Source: an uncultured Oscillospiraceae bacterium (lineage in GTDB: Bacteria > Bacillota > Clostridia > Oscillospirales > Acutalibacteraceae). From it: a stretch of DNA of 64,000 bases. Both the position numbers and the translations under genes were made by a program. The notes below the pieces were generated by a model. It had not been told where the DNA came from and searched no databases. It worked only from the letters and a program-made list of their open reading frames with translations. This document shows positions 9,200 to 18,460 of this stretch, piece by piece; the first letter of the stretch is position 1, and each line of letters begins with the position of its first letter. The stretch covers positions 1 through 64,000 of the forward strand of contig CABUAS010000001.1 of assembly GCA_902489595.1 (NCBI GenBank), given 5' to 3'.

Positions 9200-9440
9200 T
9201 CCTTAAAATAAAAAATAACACCCTGCGATAAACACAGGGTGAATAAATATCCACGGTTCCACCTGAATTGCGCACAAAAATGCGCCTCTCTGTGCCTTAT
9301 AACGCAGGCAAAACGGCCGTTATTAGCGGCTCTCGGGGGTGGTGGCTTACGACCTTTTAATATGCCGATTTCAGCAGACACGACACTCTCTGAAATAAAA
9401 AACTTCGCAGTCTTGTTCCCGTCAACGATTTATCATATTC
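9200..9440 (-). promoter_or_regulatory. T-box riboswitch leader of thrS
   Basis: Read on the minus strand, the leader has an AGAGAG stem I motif, the T-box antiterminator sequence AGGTGGAACCGTGG (complement of 9251-9264) and a terminator hairpin ACCCTGTG...CAGGGTG with a T-run (9241-9219, tail to about 9206) just before thr[10 protein letters not shown] stretch (complement of 9338-9345) lies where the specifier loop is expected and offers an ACC threonine codon; the exact specifier position is tentative. Confidence 0.9.
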
Positions 9441-9468
9441 ATTATAACACCGATTCAACCTTTGTCAA
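9441..9468 (-). promoter_or_regulatory. thrS promoter
   Basis: TTGACA (complement of 9463-9468) and TATAAT (complement of 9441-9446) are spaced by 16 bases immediately upstream of the T-box leader. Confidence 0.8.
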
Positions 9469-9545
9469 CAGGTTATTTTTTACACATTTAAAGCATTATT
9501 TTTTTACCGATTTGTAAACTTTAACGATTTTTGAACATTGTAAAC

Positions 9546-9574
9546 TTGACATATACAAGATATAGGTGTATTAT
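9546..9574 (+). promoter_or_regulatory. rny promoter
   Basis: TTGACA (9546-9551), a 17-base spacer and TATTAT (9569-9574) precede rny by about 120 bases and point away from thrS. I see no recognisable element in the 5' leader between them. Confidence 0.8.
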
Positions 9575-9694
9575 ATTTTAGTAATTCTAAATACTGATTT
9601 AGATTTCAAACTTTTTTTAGATTGCATTAAACTGTACCTTTTCTGATGAATTTTTACTTTTAAAAAGAATATTAACAGAAGGAGGTGCTATTGA

Positions 9695-11251
9695 ATGATG
9701 AGTATAGGCGTAGCTATTGCCGTTATTGCTGTTGTTGCCGTAGTTTTCGGCGTAATAGGTTTCTTTGCAGGTTCCGAACACAGAAGAAAAGCGAACGAAA
9801 AAGAAATCGGTTCTGCCACAAGCGAAGCAACAAAAATTATGAACAATGCTTTATCAGAGGCTGAGAAGACTAAAAAAGCAAGCCTTATTGAAGCAAAAGA
9901 TGAAATACACAAACTGCGTTCGGATGCGGATAAAGAAATCCGTGAAAGACGAAGTGAAGTTCAGCGCCAGGAAAACAGACTTAATCAGAGAGAAGAATAT
10001 CTTGATAAAAGGGCTGATTCCATTGAGGCAAAGAACGAAAATCTCAGCATAAAACAAAAAGAAATTGAAGAAAAATTACTCGAAATTGATAGCATCAAGA
10101 AAAGCCAGTTTGATATGCTGGAAAAAATATCAGGTTTAACACAGGAACAGGCTAAAGAGCAGCTGCTCAGTTCCCTTTCAGACGAACTTGATACTGAAAA
10201 AAGCAAAAGAATTATTGAAAATGAGCAGATGATAAAAGATCAGAGCAATATTATTGCCCGTGAAATTATCGGAACTGCCATTCAGCGCTGTGCCGCTGAA
10301 CACACAGCCGAAACAACCGTTTGCGTTGTTGCACTGCCGAACGATGAAATGAAAGGCAGAATAATCGGCAGAGAGGGCAGAAACATTCACTCTCTCGAAA
10401 CAATAACAGGCGTTGAATTTATTATTGACGATACGCCCGAGGCAATCACGGTAAGTTCATTTGACCCGGTAAGAAGGGAAATTGCACGGCTTACACTTGA
10501 GCGCCTTATTCAGGACGGCAGAATTCACCCGACAAAGATTGAAGAACTTTACGAAAAATCAAAGCGTGAAGTTGAATACACCATTAAACAAGAGGGTGAA
10601 AAGGCTGTTCTTTCCGCTAACTGCGGTTCAATTCACCCCGAACTTGTTAAACTGCTCGGCAAACTCAAATACCGTACTTCCTACGGTCAGAGCGTACTGC
10701 GCCACAGTCTTGAAGTAAGTTATATTGCAGGTCTTATGGCGGCTGAACTCGGTGCAGATGAAAAGACGGCACGCCGTGCAGGTCTTCTGCACGATATAGG
10801 CAAGGCTCTTGACCATGAATTCGAAGGCTCACACGTTGCACTCGGCGTTGAATACGCACGCAAGTACAAGGAAAACGAAACTGTTCTAAACGCCATTCAG
10901 GCTCACCACGGCGAAGTAGAATGCAAAACCGTTGTTGCCTGCCTTGTTCAGGCTGCCGACGCTGTTTCTGCATCACGCCCGGGTGCAAGAAGAGAAAATA
11001 TTGAAAATTACATCAAACGCTTACAGCAGCTTGAAGAGATTTCAACAAGCTTCAACGGCGTTGAAAAAGCATTTGCACTTCAGGCAGGCCGTGAAGTAAG
11101 AGTTATGGTTAAACCCGAAAAGATTAAGGATGACAGAATGCCTTACATCGCAAGAGAAATTGCGAAAAAAATTGAGGCAGAGATGGAGTATCCGGGTCAG
11201 ATTAAAGTCAATATTATCCGTGAATCACGCGCATTTGATGTTGCAAAATAA
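9695..11251 (+). CDS. rny: Ribonuclease Y
   Basis: The 518-residue protein has the RNase Y layout: an N-terminal membrane helix (about 3-25), a long charged coiled coil to about residue 195, a KH domain with GRIIGREGRNIHSLE, and an HD domain with catalytic H366-D367 in LLHDIGKALDHE. RNase Y is the membrane-bound endonuclease that initiates mRNA decay in many Firmicutes. Two adjacent ATGs (9695, 9698) follow a perfect GGAGGTG ribosome site; either may be used. The gene is monocistronic, with its own promoter and terminator. Confidence 0.96.
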   Translation: MMSIGVAIAVIAVVAVVFGVIGFFAGSEHRRKANEKEIGSATSEATKIMNNALSEAEKTKKASLIEAKDEIHKLRSDADKEIRERRSEVQRQENRLNQREEYLDKRADSIEAKNENLSIKQKEIEEKLLEIDSIKKSQFDMLEKISGLTQEQAKEQLLSSLSDELDTEKSKRIIENEQMIKDQSNIIAREIIGTAIQRCAAEHTAETTVCVVALPNDEMKGRIIGREGRNIHSLETITGVEFIIDDTPEAITVSSFDPVRREIARLTLERLIQDGRIHPTKIEELYEKSKREVEYTIKQEGEKAVLSANCGSIHPELVKLLGKLKYRTSYGQSVLRHSLEVSYIAGLMAAELGADEKTARRAGLLHDIGKALDHEFEGSHVALGVEYARKYKENETVLNAIQAHHGEVECKTVVACLVQAADAVSASRPGARRENIENYIKRLQQLEEISTSFNGVEKAFALQAGREVRVMVKPEKIKDDRMPYIAREIAKKIEAEMEYPGQIKVNIIRESRAFDVAK

Positions 11252-11260
11252 AACTTTGAT

Positions 11261-11295
11261 AAATGGCAGGATTTTTAACCCCTGCCATTTTTAAT
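11261..11295 (+). terminator. rny terminator
   Basis: A 10-base perfect stem AAATGGCAGG/CCTGCCATTT with a 10-base loop is followed by a T-rich tail. Confidence 0.85.
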
Positions 11296-11369
11296 TCTTT
11301 TGGTTCAGAGTAAGGCGGTATGAGTTCACCCCGCCCTGCGAAAATTATAACAAGGAGAAGATAATATTT

Positions 11370-11660
11370 ATGATTAAACACATTGTATGCTTTAAACTGA
11401 AAGACAATTCACCTGAAAAGAAAGAAGAAGCAAAAGCAAGACTGCTTTCAATGAAAGGCAAGGTAGACCTTTTACGGGATATTGAAGTCGGCGCAGATTT
11501 TCTTGGCTCACCAAGGTCTTACGATATTATTTTGCAGGTAACTCTTGACAGCAGAGAGGCACTTGATTTGTATCAGAAAGACGAATACCACTGCTCCTAT
11601 GTAAAAACATATATGCACGAAGTTATGGAAAGTTCGGTTGCAGTGGATTATGAAATATAG
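11370..11660 (+). CDS. Dabb (stress-responsive A/B barrel) protein
   Basis: This 96-residue protein begins MIKHIVCFKLKD and carries the VDLLRDIEVG and SYDIILQVTLDS segments typical of the Dabb dimeric alpha/beta-barrel family. Family members range from stress-induced proteins to small cyclases, and no specific activity can be assigned. AAGGAGAAG precedes the ATG. It stands alone between the rny terminator and a hairpin at 11760, with a degenerate copy of the dispersed GC-rich repeat just upstream (11313-11340). Confidence 0.85.
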   Translation: MIKHIVCFKLKDNSPEKKEEAKARLLSMKGKVDLLRDIEVGADFLGSPRSYDIILQVTLDSREALDLYQKDEYHCSYVKTYMHEVMESSVAVDYEI

Positions 11661-11759
11661 TTTAATGATACAATTCGTTTTCTCTTTAATAAAAGGTGAA
11701 ACCGCTTACGGTACGTTATGATATTATTATTTCCACCTCATAAGTCACCTGCGGTAACA

Positions 11760-11786
11760 GCTTCCCCTTGAGGGGAAGCCTTTTTT
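11760..11786 (+). terminator. Hairpin terminator upstream of polysaccharide operon
   Basis: GCTTCCCC-TTGA-GGGGAAGC forms a perfect 8-bp stem with a tight loop and a T-run. The preceding bases (CACCTGCGGTAACAG) belong to a sequence type that I associate with dispersed intergenic repeats in gut Clostridia; that association is from memory. Confidence 0.8.
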
Positions 11787-11859
11787 ATTTTCCGTCAAAA
11801 TACACAATTTATGAGCATTTTTTTCTATATGTGAAATGTTCTTTTTACTGATAATTCCA

Positions 11860-11888
11860 TTGACGGAACATCGGTATTATGGTATGAT
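11860..11888 (+). promoter_or_regulatory. Promoter of the polysaccharide operon
   Basis: TTGACG (11860-11865), a 17-base spacer and TATGAT (11883-11888) lie 66 bases before the first gene. I see no internal terminator with a long T-run in the following 20 kb, so this probably drives the whole cluster. Confidence 0.75.
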
Positions 11889-11954
11889 ATTATTATATAT
11901 TTAAGTAAGTATATTATAATTAAGAATTGTAAGAAATTACAGGAGGAATAAGTG

Positions 11955-12734
11955 ATGGATAATGAAAAAGAAATAGACATTGACTTAGGGAAAATATTTT
12001 TTATGATGAAAAAAAGGATAATTTACATTATCCTTGCAACAATGATATGTGCGATTGTTTCAGGCTGTGTTACAGAGTTCTTTATCACGCCTAAATACAC
12101 AACATCATGCTCTATGCTCGCATCTAACAAAGCAAGCATAAACGGTATAAATACACAAAATCCGAATGATATTACTGCATCGCAGCAGCTTGTAAAAACC
12201 TACATTTTTGTACTTACAAGTGATTCTGTGCTGGAAGAAGTAATTAAAGCGCTTGACCTTGATATAACCACAAATCAGCTGAAAGGTATGATTACCTGCT
12301 CACAGCACGAGGAAACGCAGGGTTTCCGTGTTTATGTAACGAGCAACGACCCCGTTCTTTCGGCAAACATCTGCAACGCCATTGCCGATGTTGCACCCGA
12401 CCATGTTGTTGACAAAATCAAAACAGGTACAATTTCAATAATCGACTATGCAAAAGTACCGTCTGCACCGTCGTCACCAAACCTTAAAAAGAATATTGTC
12501 ATCGGCGCTGCAATCGGATTTCTTGTATCATTCATAGGTTTCTTCGGCTATGAACTGTTTGACACAACAATTACAAGTGAAAAAGATATTGAACGCGAAT
12601 TTGATATTCCGCTGCTCGGCTCAATACCGAAACTTATTCCTGCCATGGAAAAAGAAACAGCGGCAAATGCCTTGGAAGATAAAACGGCAAAAACCAAAAA
12701 GCAAAAAAGATTTTCAAAGAAAGGAGATAAATAA
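11955..12734 (+). CDS. Wzz/CpsC-type polysaccharide chain-length regulator
   Basis: The 259-residue protein has an N-terminal membrane helix (about 20-43), an external Wzz domain, a second helix (about 178-199) preceded by the proline-rich APSSPNLKK turn, and a short cytoplasmic tail. This is the Gram-positive CpsC/CapA arrangement, where the membrane adaptor activates a separate BY-kinase and controls polymer length. A GTG at 11952 directly precedes the ATG at 11955; the ATG has better spacing from AGGAGG. It is the first gene of the operon and is followed after 2 bases by the kinase gene. Confidence 0.88.
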   Translation: MDNEKEIDIDLGKIFFMMKKRIIYIILATMICAIVSGCVTEFFITPKYTTSCSMLASNKASINGINTQNPNDITASQQLVKTYIFVLTSDSVLEEVIKALDLDITTNQLKGMITCSQHEETQGFRVYVTSNDPVLSANICNAIADVAPDHVVDKIKTGTISIIDYAKVPSAPSSPNLKKNIVIGAAIGFLVSFIGFFGYELFDTTITSEKDIEREFDIPLLGSIPKLIPAMEKETAANALEDKTAKTKKQKRFSKKGDK

Positions 12735-12736
12735 TT

Positions 12737-13522
12737 ATGGCACTCTTCAACAGAAAGAAAAAGTCGGAACTTAACACAGGCACGGTCTTTTCAAGAGAAG
12801 ACCCTAAAAAGATGCTCTGCGCAGAATCTCCTTTCGTTGTAAAGGAAGCATATTCCTCTATCAGAACAAATCTTATGTTCACCCAGCAGGGCGAAGCGTG
12901 CCCCATTTTCGTTGTAACAAGCCCCACGGCAAACAACGGTAAAACAATCAACAGTATCAACCTTGCAATTTCATTTGCACAGATGGGCAAAAGAACCCTG
13001 CTGATTGACGCTGATATGAGAAACCCCACTATTCACAGAATGTTTTCCATTCCGGTTAAAAACGGCCTTTCCGAAATTCTTGCAGGACTTACCGACAATA
13101 TTACCGTTTCAAAAACAGAAATCGAAAATCTTTCCATTTTAACATCAGGCAAAATTCCGCCGAACCCCACGGAACTTCTTGCCTCTCCGAGAATGGATAA
13201 ATTACTGAGTTTCGTTAAAGAACATTACGACTGCGTATTTATTGACACTCCGCCCGTAAACCTTGTTACAGACGCTACGGTTTTTGCACAGAAATCAACA
13301 GGCTATGTGCTGATTGTAAAAGCAAATATCAGCGACACTACCGACATTAAAACCGCACTTTCAAACATCAAGGGTATTGACGGCAATGTACTCGGCATTA
13401 TTCTTAACGATATTTCGTCAAGCAGACACAAGTATTATTCATATTACAGAAAATATGATTACAAGTATAAATACAGTTACGGATACGGCTATGGCTACGG
13501 ATACGGCCACAGAGCAAAATAA
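12737..13522 (+). CDS. BY-kinase (CpsD/Wze-type tyrosine autokinase)
   Basis: This 261-residue P-loop protein has the three BY-kinase nucleotide motifs: Walker A ending NNGKT (G68-K69-T70), Walker A' in LLIDADMRNP and Walker B in VFIDTPP. The last 30 residues form a tyrosine cluster (HKYYSYYRKYDYKYKYSYGY and onward) that serves as the autophosphorylation site. The kinase cycles with the Wzz-like adaptor encoded just upstream to control polymerisation and export. No CpsB-type phosphatase lies in the operon. Confidence 0.92.
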   Translation: MALFNRKKKSELNTGTVFSREDPKKMLCAESPFVVKEAYSSIRTNLMFTQQGEACPIFVVTSPTANNGKTINSINLAISFAQMGKRTLLIDADMRNPTIHRMFSIPVKNGLSEILAGLTDNITVSKTEIENLSILTSGKIPPNPTELLASPRMDKLLSFVKEHYDCVFIDTPPVNLVTDATVFAQKSTGYVLIVKANISDTTDIKTALSNIKGIDGNVLGIILNDISSSRHKYYSYYRKYDYKYKYSYGYGYGYGYGHRAK

Positions 13523-13560
13523 CGGATTAAAATTTTCACTCTCACAGCGCAGGTGATTTT

Positions 13561-15069
13561 ATGAACAAACGCAGCAGAATTCAGTTTGTGTTTGAATATA
13601 TAACAGATATGTGTGCACTTTTTTTTGCAGGCATATCATCATATGAAATAAGCCTTTCAATCGGCAAAATGCCTGATGTAACGGCAGATGATAAACTCGC
13701 ATATTTATTTCTTTCGTGGATTTCGTTCACGGTTATATACCTTGGCTTTGCCTCGTCAATGAATCTTACAAAAAGAGGCAGAGCAATGGAAACACTGTAT
13801 GTTTTAAGAAATACTCTGCTTACATTTATGTCTATAGCGGTTTTACTGCTGCTTACAAAAAACACTTTGATTCAGTCAAGATATTTCTTTATTATATCAA
13901 CAGTGCTGTACTTCCTGCTTTCATCGGCCGGCAGATATGTTTTAAAACGAATTCTTATCTACAAATTTGCAAGTTCAAAAATAGCAACGCTTACGGGCGT
14001 TATCACAATCAGCGAACGGGCAGAAGAATTTTTACAGAGTTTTGAAAACAGCTGGGATAAAAAAATTGTCGGCATCGCAATTCTTGACGCTGTTGAAGAA
14101 AACGGTGTTTTTAAATACTATCGGCCCGAGAAGGAAATCAGCGAAAACGGAAATGTGATTGTAAAATATTCTGAAAAACTTGAAACCGTCAGGGAAATTG
14201 CAGGCGTGCCCGTTGTTGCAAACAAAGACAATTTTATCAAATGGATAAGAAGTTCATCGCTTGACGAAATTTTTATAAACGCCCCTGCTGAAACTTTTTC
14301 AAGGTTTGAAGGCTTTATTGAAGAAATCGAAAGTATGGGAATAACGGTTCACATCAACATTCCCGTTATTGAAAAAATTGTTGACGCAAGTGACTTTGAC
14401 AATCTGAAATGCGAAATGTTTGCAGGCAAAGCAATGGCAACATTTACGGCAAAAGAAATGAGCTTTGCAGCAATTATTTTCAAAAGAATTTTTGATGTTA
14501 TCATTTCATTTTTTGGCTGTCTTATTTCTCTGCCGATTATCCTTATCACGGCAATTCCGCTTCTTATTGAATCAAAAGGGCCGCTTATTTTCAAACAGCC
14601 CCGTGTTGGTAAAAACGGCAGAATCTTTTACATATACAAACTGCGTTCAATGTATGCAGACGCTGAAGAACGCAAAAAAGAACTGATAGATAAAAACGAA
14701 ATGGACGGTCTTATGTTCAAAATGAGCGAAGACCCGAGAATTACAAAAGTAGGCAAATTCATCAGAAAAACAAGTATTGACGAACTGCCGCAGTTTTTCA
14801 ATGTGCTTAAAGGCGATATGAGCCTTATAGGCACAAGGCCGCCGACAGTTGACGAATTTGAGCAGTATCAGAGCCACCACAAACGCCGGCTTTCAATCAA
14901 ACCCGGAATTACGGGAATGTGGCAGGTAAGCGGCAGATCTGACATTCAGGATTTTGAAGAAATCGTAAAACTTGACTGCGAATATATTGACAACTGGTCG
15001 CCTGTGCTTGATATAAAAATACTTTTCAAAACAGTTAAAGTTGTTTTTAAGGGCAGCGGCGCAAAATAA
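13561..15069 (+). CDS. Polyprenyl-phosphate sugar-1-phosphate transferase
   Basis: The 502-residue enzyme is of the WbaP/CpsE type. Four to five membrane helices occupy the first 130 residues, a cytosolic CoA-binding-like domain follows, another helix lies near 315, and the C-terminal bacterial sugar transferase domain carries KRIFDVIISFFG, KQPRVGKNGRIFYIYKLRSM, TKVGKFIRKTSIDELPQ and GTRPP. It transfers a sugar phosphate from a UDP-sugar to undecaprenyl phosphate and so starts each repeat unit. The donor (Gal, Glc or a diNAc-type sugar) cannot be read from sequence. The ATG follows an AGGTGA site. Confidence 0.92.
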   Translation: MNKRSRIQFVFEYITDMCALFFAGISSYEISLSIGKMPDVTADDKLAYLFLSWISFTVIYLGFASSMNLTKRGRAMETLYVLRNTLLTFMSIAVLLLLTKNTLIQSRYFFIISTVLYFLLSSAGRYVLKRILIYKFASSKIATLTGVITISERAEEFLQSFENSWDKKIVGIAILDAVEENGVFKYYRPEKEISENGNVIVKYSEKLETVREIAGVPVVANKDNFIKWIRSSSLDEIFINAPAETFSRFEGFIEEIESMGITVHINIPVIEKIVDASDFDNLKCEMFAGKAMATFTAKEMSFAAIIFKRIFDVIISFFGCLISLPIILITAIPLLIESKGPLIFKQPRVGKNGRIFYIYKLRSMYADAEERKKELIDKNEMDGLMFKMSEDPRITKVGKFIRKTSIDELPQFFNVLKGDMSLIGTRPPTVDEFEQYQSHHKRRLSIKPGITGMWQVSGRSDIQDFEEIVKLDCEYIDNWSPVLDIKILFKTVKVVFKGSGAK

Positions 15070-15108
15070 TTCAAAAATGCAAAAAATTTAAAAATAAGGC
15101 AAAAAAAT

Positions 15109-16224
15109 ATGAAAATTGCAATGATTGGGCATAAAAGAATACCGTCACGCGAAGGCGGAATAGAAATTGTTGTAACCGAACTTGCATCAAGAATGGCCGC
15201 GCTCGGCAACAGCGTTACCGCCTACAACAGGTCGGGTTCTCATGTTTCGGGCAGTCAGTTTTCGACGGCAGAAAAATTAAAAGAATATAACGGCGTAAAA
15301 ATCATTACAGTACCGACGCCGAAAAGCAGCAAATTAAACGCAATCGTTTACAGTGCACTGGCATCGGTCAGAGCGTCGTTTTCAAGATACGATGTTGTCC
15401 ATTTTCACGCCGAAGGTCCTGCCGCAATGTGCTTTTTGCCGAAACTGCTTGGCAAAAAAATTGTTGTTACAATCCACGGGCTTGACTGGCAGCGTTCCAA
15501 ATGGGGCGGCTTTGCCACGAAATTCCTTTTGTTCGGTGAAAAAACAGCAGTAAAATATGCCGATGAAATTATTGTGCTTTCAAAATCGGCTCAAAATTAT
15601 TTTCTTGAAAAATACGGCAGAGAAACAGTATTTATTCCAAACGGAATTACAAAGCCGAAAAAACTTGACGCAAATATAATTACCGAAAAGTTTTCACTTA
15701 AAAAAAATAATTATCTTCTCTATCTCGGCAGAATAGTGCCTGAAAAAGGCATTCACTATCTTATTGAGGCATACAAAAAAACTGATATAAAAATGCCGCT
15801 CGTTATTGCAGGCGGCTCAAGCCATACGGAAGAATATTTTGCTCAGCTTAAAGACTCAGCAAAAGGCAAAAACATTATCTTCACCGATTTTGCAGACGGC
15901 GATTTGCTGACGGAACTTTACTCAAACGCATATATTTACATTCTTCCGAGCGACCTTGAAGGTATGCCGCTCAGCCTGCTTGAGGCTATGAGTTTCGGCA
16001 ACTGCTGTCTTACTTCGGATATTGCAGAATGTACCGAAGTATGCGAAGAAAACGCAGTTTATTTCAAAAAAAGCGATATTGACGATTTAACCGAAAAATT
16101 AAATTATCTTATAAACAATCCAAACGAAGTTCAGAAATACAGGAACATATCGTCGGATTACATAACAGCAAAATACAACTGGAACAAAATCACCGAAAAG
16201 ACCTTGAATTTATATGAAAAATGA
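15109..16224 (+). CDS. GT4 glycosyltransferase, Cps2T/rhamnosyltransferase-like
   Basis: The 371-residue GT-B enzyme begins IAMIGHKRIPSREGGIEIV, the N-terminal pattern of the DUF1972/Cps2T subgroup that often adds rhamnose as second sugar. The C-terminal half has the GT4 nucleotide-sugar motif (LYLGRIVPEKG, then PSDLEGMPLSLLEAM with the E-x7-E pair). No dTDP-rhamnose genes are in the window, so the donor is uncertain. It overlaps the next gene by 11 bases. Confidence 0.85.
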   Translation: MKIAMIGHKRIPSREGGIEIVVTELASRMAALGNSVTAYNRSGSHVSGSQFSTAEKLKEYNGVKIITVPTPKSSKLNAIVYSALASVRASFSRYDVVHFHAEGPAAMCFLPKLLGKKIVVTIHGLDWQRSKWGGFATKFLLFGEKTAVKYADEIIVLSKSAQNYFLEKYGRETVFIPNGITKPKKLDANIITEKFSLKKNNYLLYLGRIVPEKGIHYLIEAYKKTDIKMPLVIAGGSSHTEEYFAQLKDSAKGKNIIFTDFADGDLLTELYSNAYIYILPSDLEGMPLSLLEAMSFGNCCLTSDIAECTEVCEENAVYFKKSDIDDLTEKLNYLINNPNEVQKYRNISSDYITAKYNWNKITEKTLNLYEK

Positions 16225-17266
16225 AACCGTTAAAAACAGAATAGTATGGGTAGACAATGTTAAAAATATCGCCTTTATTTTAGTGGCTCTCGGGCATATG
16301 TTTCAGGGGCTTATAAAAGCAGGCGTTATGCAGATAAGCGACGGCTTTATATTTTTTAACACATTTATCTACAATTTTCACATTCTCTTATTTTTTATAT
16401 GCAGCGGTTATCTTTATCAGAAAACGGCAGTTGTAAACAACTTAAAAAGTTACGGAAATAATGTGCTGAAAAAAGCGCTGTCACTCGGAATTCCGTATTT
16501 TGTTTTTTCAATAATATCCTATTTTCTGAAAGTCATTTTTTCTGACAGTGTAAATTCACAGGCAGGCGGATTTTTTGAAACACTGTTTGCAAATCCTATG
16601 CCGCCGTACTGGTTTTTATACACATTATTTATTATTTTCCTTATCATTCCGACTGCAAAAAGCAAAAAATCTGCCGCCGTAATGCTTGGAGTCAGTACCG
16701 CTGTTTTTATTGCGGTTACTTCAACGATTGATTTTGCACCTCAGTCAGAATTTTATGTGCAGTTTGTTTATAAAACTGCGCTTTACCTTGTATGGTTTGT
16801 GCTCGGAATTCTGCTTGCAGAAGTTAAACTTGAAAAAATCTTTTCTCCTTTCTGGATAATATCGCTTATTATTGCAGGCATTGCCACTTATTTCAGCATA
16901 GGCGCAAAAATGCAGGAGGAATATTTTGTAAAATACCCTATTGGCGTTCTTGCCTGCTTCGGCGTTATCGGCACAGTCGGCTGGCTGTTCAGAAAAAATA
17001 TACAGCCACGTTTTCTGGAGTTCCTTTCAAAATACTCCATGTCGGTATTTCTTATGCACACAATTTTCTCGGCAGGTCTGCGTGCCGTACTTTTAAAATT
17101 AAACGTCACAAATTCGGCGCTGCACATAATTGCAGGCGTCATAGCATCATTTGTACTGCCTGTTATTGCACAGATTATTATGGAAAAACTGCATCTTGAT
17201 TTTGTAATTTATCCTTTAAAATACATAAAACTCGGCAAAAAAACACAGAAGAAGGAAAACAAATGA
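16214..17266 (+). CDS. Acyltransferase-3 family membrane protein (first)
   Basis: The 350-residue protein has about ten membrane helices and the acyltransferase-3 signature near its N-terminus: WVDNVKNIAFILVALGHMF with the conserved His, then FHILLFFICSGYLY. Such enzymes O-acetylate or succinylate sugars in surface polymers. It is one of three such genes in this operon, so the polymer is probably acylated at several positions. Start and stop codons overlap those of both neighbouring glycosyltransferase genes. Confidence 0.88.
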   Translation: MKNETVKNRIVWVDNVKNIAFILVALGHMFQGLIKAGVMQISDGFIFFNTFIYNFHILLFFICSGYLYQKTAVVNNLKSYGNNVLKKALSLGIPYFVFSIISYFLKVIFSDSVNSQAGGFFETLFANPMPPYWFLYTLFIIFLIIPTAKSKKSAAVMLGVSTAVFIAVTSTIDFAPQSEFYVQFVYKTALYLVWFVLGILLAEVKLEKIFSPFWIISLIIAGIATYFSIGAKMQEEYFVKYPIGVLACFGVIGTVGWLFRKNIQPRFLEFLSKYSMSVFLMHTIFSAGLRAVLLKLNVTNSALHIIAGVIASFVLPVIAQIIMEKLHLDFVIYPLKYIKLGKKTQKKENK

Positions 17267-18450
17267 AAATTCTTATGGTAAACAAGTTTCTGTATCCAAA
17301 CGGAGGGTCTGAAACATATATATTCCGCCTTGGTGAAGAACTCATAAAAAGAGGCCACGAAGTACAGTATTTCGGTATGGAGCACGAAGGCAGATGCGTC
17401 GGCAATCACGCCGAACAATACACACAGGATATGGATTTTCACACGGCGTCAACGCTCAAAAAGCTTTCCTACCCGCTTAAAACGATATATTCTGCCGATG
17501 CAAAAAAGAAAATGGCTGTGGTTTTAAACGATTTTCAGCCGGATATTGTTCACCTTAATAATTTCAACTACCAACTTACGCCGAGCATTATCACGGCTGT
17601 TCGTGAATATGAAAAAAAAATCGGCAAAAAGATAAAAATTGTTTATACAGCACACGATTATCAGTTAATCTGCCCTAATCATATGCTTTATAATAACGGC
17701 AAAATCTGTGAAACCTGCCTTGGCGGCAGGTTCATAAACTGCACAAAAGGCAGATGTATTCACTCATCACTTGCAAAAAGCATTATCGGCACGGCAGAAG
17801 GTTATTTCTGGAAAATGAAAAACGTTTACAAAAACATTGACCTTATCATCTGCCCAAGCGCCTTTATGAAGAAAAAACTTGACACCAACCCGATTTTTGC
17901 AGATAAAACAGTTGCACTTCACAATTTTATTCAGCCTGAAAAAACGGCCGAAGTGCCGAAAAAAGACGGTTATGTGCTTTATTTCGGCAGATTTGACGAG
18001 GAAAAAGGTGTAAAATTATTTGAAAAACTGAGCGGTATTAAACTTGTCTGCGCAGGTTCGGGAAATCTTGAAGAATACATAAACGCCCTGCCAAACACCG
18101 AAAATGTCGGTTTCAAATCAGGCGAAGAACTTAAAAATCTTATAAAAAATGCAGTCTGCTCCGTTTACCCAAGCGTGTGGTACGAAAACTGCCCGTTTTC
18201 AGTTATGGAAAGCATTATGCTCGGCACACCTGTTGTGGGTGCAAACATCGGCGGTATTCCCGAATTGATTGACAACGGCAAAACCGGACTGCTGTTTGAG
18301 CCGAACAACGCAGAAGATTTTGAAAGCAAAATCAAAACAATTCTCAATAATCCTGCTTTAACAGAAGAAATGAACAAAAACTGCCTTAATAAACAGTTTG
18401 ACACTGTTTTTGACTACACGGAAAAACTGCTGAATCTTTACCGAATATAA
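17263..18450 (+). CDS. GT4 family glycosyltransferase
   Basis: The 395-residue GT-B enzyme starts ILMVNKFLYPNGGSETY, a common GT4 acceptor-side start. It contains a central Cys-rich insertion (ICPNHM, CETCLGG, CTKGRC) seen in a subset of clostridial GT4 enzymes that may bind metal. The donor site has LYFGRFDEEKG and VYPSVWYENCPFSVMES with PVVGANIGGIPELI. The start overlaps the upstream stop by 4 bases. Sugar specificity unknown. Confidence 0.88.
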   Translation: MKILMVNKFLYPNGGSETYIFRLGEELIKRGHEVQYFGMEHEGRCVGNHAEQYTQDMDFHTASTLKKLSYPLKTIYSADAKKKMAVVLNDFQPDIVHLNNFNYQLTPSIITAVREYEKKIGKKIKIVYTAHDYQLICPNHMLYNNGKICETCLGGRFINCTKGRCIHSSLAKSIIGTAEGYFWKMKNVYKNIDLIICPSAFMKKKLDTNPIFADKTVALHNFIQPEKTAEVPKKDGYVLYFGRFDEEKGVKLFEKLSGIKLVCAGSGNLEEYINALPNTENVGFKSGEELKNLIKNAVCSVYPSVWYENCPFSVMESIMLGTPVVGANIGGIPELIDNGKTGLLFEPNNAEDFESKIKTILNNPALTEEMNKNCLNKQFDTVFDYTEKLLNLYRI

Positions 18451-18460
18451 CGGAGAAAAA

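Noticed and set aside
11701..11951. Riboswitch before the polysaccharide operon
   Set aside because: The only clear structure is the 11760 hairpin, which lies upstream of the operon promoter, and the leader after the promoter is short and unstructured.
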